This document shows, piece after piece, positions 46,059 to 54,313 of a stretch of 64,000 bases of DNA; the first letter of the stretch is position 1, and each line of letters opens with the position of its first letter. The position numbers were made by a program, and so were the translations under genes. The notes below the pieces were generated by a model. It did no database searches, was not told where the DNA came from, and saw nothing but the letters and a program-made list of their open reading frames with translations. The stretch comes from Clostridia bacterium. GTDB lineage: Bacteria > Bacillota > Clostridia > Lachnospirales > Lachnospiraceae. Location: assembly GCA_003249225.1 (NCBI GenBank), contig QKJQ01000027.1, positions 453,395 through 517,394 on the forward strand, given 5' to 3'.

Positions 46059-47042
46059 TTACTTTTCTTCTGCCAAGCTTCTGTTTTTAAGATAATCTCT
46101 TCGCTTACGAAATTCAACAATTGGAAGATCTCCCTGAATCAGATTTTCTCCCATGATTAATTCACTTTTGCGTGGAAGCTGGGTAAGCACGACTCTCCGG
46201 TCCTGATGCAGAATTATTTTGTTCATAGGAATGCTCATTAAAGTAACAATCTGTTTCAAAATGGGTACTCTCATAAATCCTTGATAGAACCGCAGGTAGA
46301 TCTTCGTATTTTCCTCATCAATTGGAGCAAAGACAGCAACAATTCGGATAGAATCCGATATACGGTTCTGCCAAAGATTCGGCATCTGTAATTGAAGCGA
46401 GAACAAAGTTTCATAATCAGAGATTTCTCCCGGTTTTTCAGGAATCTGTCCCCTGTCGGTATCATTTTTAACATAAAATGTCATACAATCATCGTTCCAG
46501 GTTACGACAGGTCCATTTACCAGAGTTTTATTTCCTTTTCCAATGGTAGATGCATGCACAAAAGGAAGATGCACCACATCAAGTTGATTTTCAATTGCCC
46601 TTGTATAATGAACCTTCCATGTCTCAGAAAAAGTCGAATAAGAATACCCTTCGCAAAGTTCATTGAAAAACGGTATCTTTGGAAGTTCTTCCCTGTTTTC
46701 TCCATACCAGATCCATATTAGTCCATAAGCTTCTTTTGCCGGATACGAATGAACCTTGAAATTAGCTGCTACCGGACGGTTGCTCCCATTTGCCGGTATA
46801 CAGGTTACATTTCCGGATGTATCATATGTAAATCCATGAAATGGACACTCCGGATGATCACCTCGCAGCATCCCACCGGAAATACTTGCTCCCCGGTGGC
46901 AGCACTGATCATAAATGCATCCAATCTTGTTACTTTTATCTCTCCATAAGACAAGTTTCTTGGAAAACCTTGTTACTCCTGTCAGCTTGCCTTTCTTTAC
47001 CTCTTTTGCATCCAGAACTGCATACCATTGATTCTTAATCAT
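46059..47042 (-). CDS. Rieske non-haem iron oxygenase, catalytic component
   Basis: 327 residues. Rieske [2Fe-2S] site: Cys47-x-His49 (QCCHRGAS) and Cys66-x2-His69 (CPFHGF). Catalytic mononuclear iron site in the family pattern: Asp155, His158 and His163 in ENQLDVVHLPFVHAS. Resembles the PaO/VanA-type (vanillate O-demethylase, dicamba demethylase) oxygenases that remove methyl groups or hydroxylate aromatic compounds with O2. All metal ligands are present. Finding an O2-using enzyme in an otherwise anaerobic gene set is striking. The ferredoxin two genes upstream could supply electrons. Confidence 0.87.
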   Translation of the reverse strand: MIKNQWYAVLDAKEVKKGKLTGVTRFSKKLVLWRDKSNKIGCIYDQCCHRGASISGGMLRGDHPECPFHGFTYDTSGNVTCIPANGSNRPVAANFKVHSYPAKEAYGLIWIWYGENREELPKIPFFNELCEGYSYSTFSETWKVHYTRAIENQLDVVHLPFVHASTIGKGNKTLVNGPVVTWNDDCMTFYVKNDTDRGQIPEKPGEISDYETLFSLQLQMPNLWQNRISDSIRIVAVFAPIDEENTKIYLRFYQGFMRVPILKQIVTLMSIPMNKIILHQDRRVVLTQLPRKSELIMGENLIQGDLPIVEFRKRRDYLKNRSLAEEK

Positions 47043-47134
47043 ATGTTCTTCTCCCGTCTGAATGATTGTTTTTTATAGTATAACTGTACTCCACCTTCGA
47101 AGCGTATGCAACTGAAAATTCAGTGGAGGAAGGG

Positions 47135-47413
47135 TTATAAAGACGAACCTAAGCTATCTTTTTCGACCCATCTCACCTGATTCATTAAAGGGTGCACCAA
47201 ACGGATTGCATCTGTTTTGCAGGCCATAACACAAGAACCGCAATACCAGCATTCTCCGGGAAATGCAACAATTGGATTTTCACCTTTTCTCTCAGAGGGC
47301 AACAGCACGTCCACCTGACATATATCAACACATAAGTTACATCCAATACACTTTTTTTCATCATATTGTATTGGTACGAAAAAATCCGCACCATAACCGC
47401 TTTCTCTATACAT
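47135..47413 (-). CDS. Two-cluster ferredoxin (AprB-like)
   Basis: 92 residues with CIGCNLCVDICQVDVL and CWYCGSCVMACKTDAI, two [4Fe-4S] sites as in the electron-transfer subunit of APS reductase and related flavoprotein pairs. The first motif has Gln where Pro is usual. Overlaps the upstream flavoprotein by 8 bases, so they are expected to form a complex. GGAGGG precedes the ATG. Confidence 0.85.
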   Translation of the reverse strand: MYRESGYGADFFVPIQYDEKKCIGCNLCVDICQVDVLLPSERKGENPIVAFPGECWYCGSCVMACKTDAIRLVHPLMNQVRWVEKDSLGSSL

Positions 47414-49397
47414 GTCTTGCGCCCTCCGCCTCTATGTATTCTTTGTTGAACTCTTCATAATTCGTTTTTAAATCTCCATAATAATCAAGTGCTACCTCTC
47501 TTGCATCAATTCCATCTTCTGTTTTTTTTATTACAAGAAAAGTCTGATCTTTTCTCTGTTCCTTTGCTTCATCCCCTCTGGTAAAGCACAAAGGAGCCAC
47601 AGAATATTTTCTCGCCTTTGATGCCTGAATGATCAGTTTTGAAACAGTCAGAATATCCATGACCTCAAGCAGTCTTGTCAGTTCATGCGGATTATCGGCA
47701 ATGCTTCGTTCGGAAAGTTCTGCTTCGATTCGTTCTAATTGAGCCAGTCCGGTGTTCAGCATATCTTCTGTCCGAACCTCACCGCAATAATGCTGCATCG
47801 TTTTGGAAATAGCCATATTCACTTCCTGCCAACGGTATCCCTGATTAGCAGAATATCCGCTTTCTAGTTTCATGACAGGTTTCAGTACTCTTGTCCACTC
47901 TGCTTCAACCTGCGCTTGTGAAATCTCTCCGCGTGTGAATTCACTCGTACCATTTTCATTCTCTTCATAGGCTTCCTTCACATAGTCAGCTGCATGTCTT
48001 CCGGCGTAATGTCCCGTTGCTGCCGCATGACCATAGCAGTCCGAGGCAAAGAGCGCATCCCCAGCTACGTAGAGTCCCTCCAGGTTGCTTTTCAGGTGCC
48101 AGTCGTTCATAAATCCCCCCGGCAATCCAAAAAGCTGTCTCTCATCCGACAGGAACGTTGCTGACTTCCAACCGCTTCCGTAGCATTGCAGAACATGTTT
48201 TTCCGGATCAAAACCTGCTTTTGTATAGTTTTTAAGAATCGGTACTTTTGTTTTTCCTTCTTCTCCGACCATCATGCCCCATATGACCTTTCTCTCTAAC
48301 TCGGGCAGGTCTGATAAATCTGCGTAAAGAGGCAGCTTATATTCCGGATTCCCTTCCACGGATATCGTCTCCGGTCCTTCGATCTCGTAGATTCCTCCAT
48401 CGATGCCGCCGCCTTTCATAAAGAATTTCTGTCCATTTGCCGGAAGGCACCGGTCTTTATAGTCCGTAAGGATCCGTCCGTCTCTGTCCGCATAGGGAAC
48501 CGTCTTTCCATTTGCGTCCAGGATGCTTGCCGGATACCAGGTATTATGATTGTTTCCCGCGCCATAAGGAGGGTAACTTTTTCCTGCCGCCGAGAATTCA
48601 GCTCTAACCGACTTTTCCATCATGTTAAAAGCAGCACCGGCGCGCCATCCCATGGCATGGCCGCTGCCGATGCACTGGGTCGGCCGAAACTCGCTGAGCC
48701 CCACCATGGCAGGATTGAACAGCCATATTCTTGCCGGTCTTGACATAGCCATAACACTTGCTTTTGCCTTGAAGACCATGAATTCACCTGTTCGGGTGTG
48801 AATACCGGTAGCACCGACAACTTTCCCTCCTACTTTTCCCTGATCTGTCAGCAAGGAAGTGACCATGACACGTTCTACAACATTAACACCGACACGTTTT
48901 AATTCTTTTGCCATAGCAGTCTTGAATGTGGTACCCCAGATTCGTATCGTGAATTTATTCTTATAATCATAAGCGAACATAAGCTTACTGTCTTCATCCC
49001 TGAAATCAGCACCTTTGAATTCATCTTCTGTGTCCCTGATCTTTCCGCCCATTTTTTCAATATCCAGAAGTCTGTCGTAGCCTTCTCTGCACTCAATGTA
49101 ATGGGATATGCCATTATTGAACCCTTTGTTATCCCGCAGCATCATATCAACTAACTCTTCCGGCGTCACCTTTGAACAGGGATTGGTCGCTGCACTTTCC
49201 CAATGATCACAACCTGAGCCACCTGCTCCGCTGGCTGCAACAGCACCCTTTTCAACCAGAATAACATTGAGTCCCTTCTCCCTCGCCCCAAGGGCTGCCA
49301 TACATCCGGCGATGCCGCCGCCAAGAATCAGGACATCACAGGAATATTCTTTTTTCTCGCCGTATTTTAGTTCATAAGGCCATTCATTCTTCTTCAT
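47406..49397 (-). CDS. FAD flavoprotein of the FrdA/AprA family
   Basis: 663 residues. FAD-binding LILGGGIAGCMAALGAREKG at the N terminus, a capping domain, then VAGDALFASDCYGHAAATGHYAGRHAAD for the FAD site, and a C-terminal helical domain. Closest in plan to the alpha subunit of adenylylsulfate reductase and fumarate-reductase-like flavoproteins, and paired with an AprB-like ferredoxin; no other sulfate-reduction genes are here. It could reduce an organic acceptor or oxidise a substrate and feed the ferredoxin. AAGGAG precedes the ATG. First gene of the five-gene locus. Confidence 0.8.
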   Translation of the reverse strand: MKKNEWPYELKYGEKKEYSCDVLILGGGIAGCMAALGAREKGLNVILVEKGAVAASGAGGSGCDHWESAATNPCSKVTPEELVDMMLRDNKGFNNGISHYIECREGYDRLLDIEKMGGKIRDTEDEFKGADFRDEDSKLMFAYDYKNKFTIRIWGTTFKTAMAKELKRVGVNVVERVMVTSLLTDQGKVGGKVVGATGIHTRTGEFMVFKAKASVMAMSRPARIWLFNPAMVGLSEFRPTQCIGSGHAMGWRAGAAFNMMEKSVRAEFSAAGKSYPPYGAGNNHNTWYPASILDANGKTVPYADRDGRILTDYKDRCLPANGQKFFMKGGGIDGGIYEIEGPETISVEGNPEYKLPLYADLSDLPELERKVIWGMMVGEEGKTKVPILKNYTKAGFDPEKHVLQCYGSGWKSATFLSDERQLFGLPGGFMNDWHLKSNLEGLYVAGDALFASDCYGHAAATGHYAGRHAADYVKEAYEENENGTSEFTRGEISQAQVEAEWTRVLKPVMKLESGYSANQGYRWQEVNMAISKTMQHYCGEVRTEDMLNTGLAQLERIEAELSERSIADNPHELTRLLEVMDILTVSKLIIQASKARKYSVAPLCFTRGDEAKEQRKDQTFLVIKKTEDGIDAREVALDYYGDLKTNYEEFNKEYIEAEGARHV

Positions 49398-49486
49398 ATT
49401 TTTCTCCTTCTATGCTGTAAGTAATCAAAATTTCACCTTCTGATTACCTGATTTCGTTCGTGACTGATCTTTTTATCATGATACCA

Positions 49487-49530
49487 TTTGATTTTGCATT
49501 TTGCAAAATGTATTTAGCAAAGAATCAAAT
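49487..49530. promoter_or_regulatory. Nested palindromes between the flavoprotein and GntR genes
   Basis: The 14-base perfect palindrome CATTTTGCAAAATG (49497-49510) is enclosed by ATTTGATT (49487-49494) and AATCAAAT (49523-49530). It lies in the 257-bp divergent promoter region, so it is the likely operator for the GntR protein. Confidence 0.6.
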
Positions 49531-49654
49531 AATTCTATCCAACCAGAATAAATTCCAGTATAATGGTCTATAGATTGGTTATGCTACGCAAGGAATAATT
49601 CCGGTTATCCCACGACAAATTAAGTTACAACACAGAACAAGGCAGGTATATCGT

Positions 49655-50302
49655 ATGGTTATTACAAAAGAAACCTTAGCAGATCAGGTCTACCAGATTC
49701 TGAAAGCAGAAATTCTGGAAGAAATCATTCCAGGCGGCAGTAAGATTACATTAAAACAACTTCAGGATAAATTTGAATTAAGCACAACACCTCTTCGGGA
49801 GGCCATGAATCGCCTGACACAGGAGGGCTTACTGCACCACACCACCAACGTTGGTGCACATGTGATTCTTCTTTCAAAAAAGGATGTTTCAGAATTATAT
49901 CAGATGTCTGTCATCTTGGAGGGTGCTGCATTAGAGAGTGCTTATAAAAAAGCTCCCGCCGCATTAAAAAAGGAAATGGAATCTTCCATTTCCCTTCAGA
50001 ACTCTGCTTTGCAAAATCAAGATCTTCCTTCTTTTTTATCGTATTCCGATCAGTTTCACGATTTGTTCTTTCATTTTGCCGATAACGAGCGGCTTTATGA
50101 AGCTTCCAAAAGGTACCGAAATCAGATCAGTATTCTAGTTCATCGTTATCAGACCGACTTAACGATTGCAAAGGATATCTTTAACGAACATCAGGCCATT
50201 ACGGATGCACTTTTGAATGACGATCTGACCAGAGGGATGGAGCTTTTCTGTGCACACTTAAGAAAAGGCGAAGAGGCCATGCTTTCGAAACTGGAAGAGT
50301 AA
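49655..50302 (+). CDS. FCD-type GntR transcriptional regulator
   Basis: 215 residues. Winged helix with LADQVYQILKAEIL, ITLKQLQDKFELSTTPLREAMNRLTQEGL, then an all-helical FCD ligand-binding domain with metal-coordinating pattern (QFHDLFF, NEHQAITDALL). FCD regulators usually sense organic acids or aromatic or sugar acids and control a divergent catabolic operon. It diverges from the flavoprotein/Rieske locus, so that locus is probably inducible by a small acid. Confidence 0.88.
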   Translation: MVITKETLADQVYQILKAEILEEIIPGGSKITLKQLQDKFELSTTPLREAMNRLTQEGLLHHTTNVGAHVILLSKKDVSELYQMSVILEGAALESAYKKAPAALKKEMESSISLQNSALQNQDLPSFLSYSDQFHDLFFHFADNERLYEASKRYRNQISILVHRYQTDLTIAKDIFNEHQAITDALLNDDLTRGMELFCAHLRKGEEAMLSKLEE

Positions 50303-50543
50303 GGACAATAGCAAACTTGCACAATTATATTCTTTTTCTTTTCCAATGCCGAGCGCATGCTCTGCACAGTCCTTCGAGAAGAAAGCTCTTTCAGCTTGAA
50401 TTTAAACTTAAATCAAGATTTCATAGGAACTCAAACAAATGTGTACTTTCATTCCTTCTCACTACCGGTTAATTCTGGACTTTCACCTATTAAAATGTGC
50501 ACCCACCACGAGAATAAAGGATAAATGCATTACTATTTTATTG

Positions 50544-52055
50544 TTATTTTGTATCAGGCATTTTATATGCCACAGAGAAATCGCTGAAATGTGCCTTGTT
50601 CTTATTGTTACAGACCGCATACAAACCAATCACAACACCTGTAAAACCACCTGCGACCTCGGAAGAAAGATAGCGGCTGAGTGCATATCCAAGCTCCTCG
50701 TCTTTCTTCTCACCAGCAAAGGAAAAACGATAGACCTGACTGTCAGAACGAATCTTTAGTACCGCCGTGGCTGCGTCTCCTGCTGCTTTTAACGGGATGC
50801 GGTTTTCGACCGATTTTATCGTACCAACGCATAAACGCTCAATGACTTCATAACCCTCCTCATTTTTTCGTATGGCAACATCATAATGATGACTTTCGTC
50901 CATATATAAAGTAATGCCTGCTTCTCCGTTGTCGATGGATACGGTGCATTCCAGCTCCATATCAAATTCTTTCTGACGAAGACCGATGAAGGTTGGAGAA
51001 TCAGCCTCCTGCAAGGTAATGGATGTACCATACAGCGTTGCTTCCTTCTCTGCTAAATGATATGAACCAAAGTCCGGATGTCTCAAATAACACCAGTCGA
51101 TGTTCCAGTCTGTGTTCTCAAATGTATAGCTGCTCTTTTTTTGCTGAGGAACCGTGACATGGGGCAATTCGATCTTTTCGCGAGTCGTTCCGTTCTCTCC
51201 TGCGGTAAACCAGCCATTCTCATCAAAGGTTACCGGAGATATGAAAACTTCTCTTCCTAAATGATGGTACGTACTCCACATGCCAGTCTGTCGGAATCCA
51301 AGATGAAGAATGTAGTAGCTTCCATCCGGTGCCTGGATCAGGTCACCATGACCAACACCCTGAATGGTAAACCCGCCCAGATTTCGGTTCGTCAGTACAG
51401 GATTGCCCGAATATGCTTCAAATGGTCCGAAAATATCGTTCCCCCGGGCATAGGTAATCATGTGTCCGTATTCCGTTCCCCCCTCTGCTGCCATCAGATA
51501 ATACCCATCCCCGATTTTATACAGATGAGGACTTTCAAGGAAGCGACCGCCTGTCCCCTGCCATATGGTCTTGCTTGGGGACAGTTTTTCACCGGTCTGT
51601 ATGTTGATCTCACACTGTACAATACCGGGAACTCCCATATCATCTTCCCCGTTGCTCATAAAATAAGACCGTCCATCTTCAAAATACAAGGAAGGATCGA
51701 TACCGCCCTGGTCAATGTAGATCGGGTCTGACCATTCCCCGTAGATATCACTGGTCCACACATAAAAATTCTGGCGTGTGGTATCATTCGTCGTTGTCAT
51801 ATAAAAGATGTTATCATTGAACCGGATCGTTGGTGCAAAAACACCGCCGGAGCTGTTGATCTTATCCAGTGTCACCTGATTCTTTCTTGTCAGACAGTGG
51901 CCGATCTGCTTCCAATTAACCAGATCATCACTTTCAAATATCGGTACACCCGGAAAATATTGAAACGTACTGCAGACCATATAGTATTTCCCTTTGGCAA
52001 AACAAACACTGGGATCGGGGTAAAATCCTGATAGGATCGGATTGGTATATAACAT
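50544..52055 (-). CDS. Glycoside hydrolase family 43 beta-xylosidase/arabinosidase
   Basis: 503 residues, no signal peptide. Five-bladed propeller with the three acidic residues: base Asp in FYPDPSVC (near 14), pKa modulator Asp in GGIDPSLYF and acid Glu in FLESPHLYK. The C-terminal about 190 residues form the GH43 beta-sandwich (F(D/E)MELECTVSIDNGEAGIT). Resembles intracellular xylan 1,4-beta-xylosidases that release xylose or arabinose from imported oligosaccharides. GGAGGAG precedes the ATG. No transporter adjacent. The gap 50303-50543, convergent with the GntR gene, shows no gene. Confidence 0.92.
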   Translation of the reverse strand: MLYTNPILSGFYPDPSVCFAKGKYYMVCSTFQYFPGVPIFESDDLVNWKQIGHCLTRKNQVTLDKINSSGGVFAPTIRFNDNIFYMTTTNDTTRQNFYVWTSDIYGEWSDPIYIDQGGIDPSLYFEDGRSYFMSNGEDDMGVPGIVQCEINIQTGEKLSPSKTIWQGTGGRFLESPHLYKIGDGYYLMAAEGGTEYGHMITYARGNDIFGPFEAYSGNPVLTNRNLGGFTIQGVGHGDLIQAPDGSYYILHLGFRQTGMWSTYHHLGREVFISPVTFDENGWFTAGENGTTREKIELPHVTVPQQKKSSYTFENTDWNIDWCYLRHPDFGSYHLAEKEATLYGTSITLQEADSPTFIGLRQKEFDMELECTVSIDNGEAGITLYMDESHHYDVAIRKNEEGYEVIERLCVGTIKSVENRIPLKAAGDAATAVLKIRSDSQVYRFSFAGEKKDEELGYALSRYLSSEVAGGFTGVVIGLYAVCNNKNKAHFSDFSVAYKMPDTK

Positions 52056-52141
52056 TGAGGCTCCTCCAATTATACTTATTATTTATAGTGATATGACTTT
52101 ACTAATTTTATCAGTTCATAATCGAATAAAATAGTATAAAA

Positions 52142-52172
52142 ATATGCACATTTTACTGTAAAAAATGCATAT
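52142..52172. promoter_or_regulatory. Inverted repeat upstream of GH43 and FecR-like genes
   Basis: ATATGCA (52142-52148) and TGCATAT (52166-52172) with a 17-base centre lie in the divergent 244-bp gap, 87 bases before the GH43 start. Possible operator. Confidence 0.35.
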
Positions 52173-52299
52173 GGAGGCAGGGACAAGTTTCCGGCTGCAT
52201 GCCATTGTTCCCGTTTTGAACAGGCCTGAAAAAGATTGTAATGTTGCCTGTATAATGGTAAGATTTCGTTAGAATAATGAATTTGGGAGGTATGATTGT

Positions 52300-53172
52300 A
52301 TGCGTTCTAAGAGCTTCTTACTTTGTATGTTATTAATGTTACTTTCCGTGTCTTTTCTTTCAACTTCCGTTTCTTCTTTTGCTGCTGTTTCGGATGCCGT
52401 CTTTGATAGTGTAACCGGTGCCGTTGAGCTGTCTTCTGATTCCGCTGCCAAAGAATGGGACCGCTGTCTGCCGGGAATGACAATACCGGCTGGCTCCTAT
52501 ATCAGAACCCTCGGGAATTCTTCCTGCGTTATTCACATCAGTGACCAAGTTTCGTATGTATTACGAGAAGATACAGAAATCTTTGCGAATGCATTATCAG
52601 AACAATCGACCAGTCTGTGGCTTTCAAACGGTAAATTGTGGGTCAAGACAAGTCAGGTACCTTCAGAAGGAACGGTAAAGATCGAATGTTCTCAGGCGGA
52701 TGCAGCAATCTTTGCCACGAACTATGTTCTTGAGGACGACGGAGTCTCTTCTCTGGTAAAAGTTATCGAAGGTAAGGTTACCTACACTTCGAACGTGACC
52801 GGTGAAGCAATATCGGTTGCCAGTGGTCAGATGGTAACTGCAACCGCATCCGGTATGGGCGCTGTTGTACAATATGATGTTGAGGCGGAGACGGATTTAT
52901 GGCAGCTGTATTTATATGGAGAGGCGGAACCAGACAGAGACACCGGTATGCCATTAATACTGCTTATCCTGGCCGGTGGTGCCCTTTTATTCCTCATCAT
53001 AATCATCCTTCTCATTGCAATCGCAGTAAAATCTCACAAAAAGAAAAAGAGAATTTCTCAAAGCTCACAGCAAGGCTTTGGTAAAACAAAATCCAAATAT
53101 TGCTCCCGCTGTGGTAATCCGATACCGCTCGAAAGTGTTTTCTGTTCAAAATGCGGCAATAAAATTCAATAA
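52300..53172 (+). CDS. FecR-like secreted-anchored protein with zinc ribbon
   Basis: 290 residues. Signal peptide (1-29), a FecR-like domain (about 30-190: ...GMTIPAGSYIRTLGNSSCVIHISDQVSYVLREDTEI), one membrane helix (about 220-245: LILLILAGGALLFLIII) and a cytoplasmic basic stretch ending in a zinc ribbon (Cys268, 271, 282, 285: CSRCG...CSKCG). GGGAGG precedes the ATG. The topology links an extracellular FecR domain to an inner zinc ribbon; it may act as a membrane sensor, but no partner sigma factor is near. Confidence 0.65.
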   Translation: MRSKSFLLCMLLMLLSVSFLSTSVSSFAAVSDAVFDSVTGAVELSSDSAAKEWDRCLPGMTIPAGSYIRTLGNSSCVIHISDQVSYVLREDTEIFANALSEQSTSLWLSNGKLWVKTSQVPSEGTVKIECSQADAAIFATNYVLEDDGVSSLVKVIEGKVTYTSNVTGEAISVASGQMVTATASGMGAVVQYDVEAETDLWQLYLYGEAEPDRDTGMPLILLILAGGALLFLIIIILLIAIAVKSHKKKKRISQSSQQGFGKTKSKYCSRCGNPIPLESVFCSKCGNKIQ

Positions 53173-53209
53173 TATTTTTTGAATTTGTTATGATTATTTT
53201 ATCAGACGG

Positions 53210-53407
53210 TTTTGCAGCTTCCTTCTTCTGAACAGCAGGAAGGCTATCCCAATACAACCAGCAGAATAAAAGAATTTTTGTCCCGAAAGCCTAAAAAAGA
53301 AGAACAGGCTCATTAAAAACTCGTGAATTGACACATATTACGGTAGCCAGCGCAGCCCCACGTACACCCATAGAAAATCCAAAAATAAAGACAGCATCCA
53401 ATAGCAT
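53210..53407 (-). pseudogene. Decayed fragment of a MATE efflux gene
   Basis: On the minus strand, ATG at 53407 opens LLDAVFIFGFSMGVRGAALATV, which matches the conserved MATE region (LD.lFIfg.gmGVrGAAlATv). An in-frame stop follows at 53291, and a second frame continues with FYSAGCIGIAFLLFRRRKL-like membrane sequence to about 53215. Only about 70 codons of a roughly 450-residue protein remain. It touches the end of the kinase-fold gene on the same strand. Confidence 0.6.
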
Positions 53408-53408
53408 A

Positions 53409-54239
53409 TCATATGTTCTCGTCCCTTGTTGCTAAGACCTTATGAACCGATTGCGAATTATATACCGAAAGAACCTCTTTTTTTTCATTAAGCGGTTTCA
53501 TCATAGCAAGGCAACAAAAATCAAGCATTCTGTCTCCCCACAGATTTCTTTCCGGGTCGATCCATGCAAATGAATATTCCGGATCTTGCTGTGTGCAGAT
53601 GAAGTTGGGGTCCCAACAATCAAAATTAACAAGACAGCATTCTGCCGTCTCCAGTGATTCTTTGTATCGGTTGGTGAGGTCTAACAGTTTTTCGCCTCTT
53701 TTGCTTCTTCTGCCTGCTTTTTTACAGTCGGAAATCAGATCCTTGACCATATTTCTATAAGCATCATACCAGGTGTCAAACAACATTCCCTGTATATATC
53801 CGAATTTCTGACCTGATATTTTATGCAGTTCTGATACCATCTTAACAATTTCTGAATCAGCTTTTTCTTTATTTTTCGCTGATAATTTCAATTTATTCTT
53901 TTGTATGCCTTCGATTTTTTCCATGATAAAGTAGTTTACCGGAACAACTGATTTTGAAAAATCCTCATAATACACTTTGGGAACACGGTTCCTGGTCTGT
54001 TCTGATAAAATCTTATACCAGTATACTTCAGATTTCATCATGTCTTTTTCATAGGTCAGCACCGTATCATGAAACGGTGCGATCTTAAGTACATACTTTT
54101 TATCTGCAACGACTTCATAGACCGAATTGAACTCACCTGCCCCCAGTTTTTGAATGGAAGCAATACCGGTAATTCCAAACAAGGAAAACATTTTTCTGAT
54201 TGTGTCATAATCAACGATATACTTTGTTTTGCTTTTCAT
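53409..54239 (-). CDS. Aminoglycoside/choline-kinase-fold phosphotransferase
   Basis: 276 residues. APH-type fold: GAGEFNSVYEV and KYVLKIAP for the nucleotide loop and lysine, NFDCWDPNFIC as a variant of HGDxxxxN, and WIDPERNLWGDRMLDF for the Mg2+ site. Relatives phosphorylate aminoglycosides, choline or homoserine; the substrate is unknown. The catalytic Asp (in NFDCWDPN) is retained but the preceding His-Gly is changed. The C terminus ends right before a MATE remnant and may be truncated or altered. GGTGAGG precedes the ATG. Same strand as the GH78 gene, 74 bases apart. Confidence 0.72.
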   Translation of the reverse strand: MKSKTKYIVDYDTIRKMFSLFGITGIASIQKLGAGEFNSVYEVVADKKYVLKIAPFHDTVLTYEKDMMKSEVYWYKILSEQTRNRVPKVYYEDFSKSVVPVNYFIMEKIEGIQKNKLKLSAKNKEKADSEIVKMVSELHKISGQKFGYIQGMLFDTWYDAYRNMVKDLISDCKKAGRRSKRGEKLLDLTNRYKESLETAECCLVNFDCWDPNFICTQQDPEYSFAWIDPERNLWGDRMLDFCCLAMMKPLNEKKEVLSVYNSQSVHKVLATRDENI

Positions 54240-54313
54240 TAAGCTGCCTCACCTTTCAAAACTGGGTCGTGATATATATTTTTCGTGCACTTTTACGAAG
54301 GAAATACGATCCA

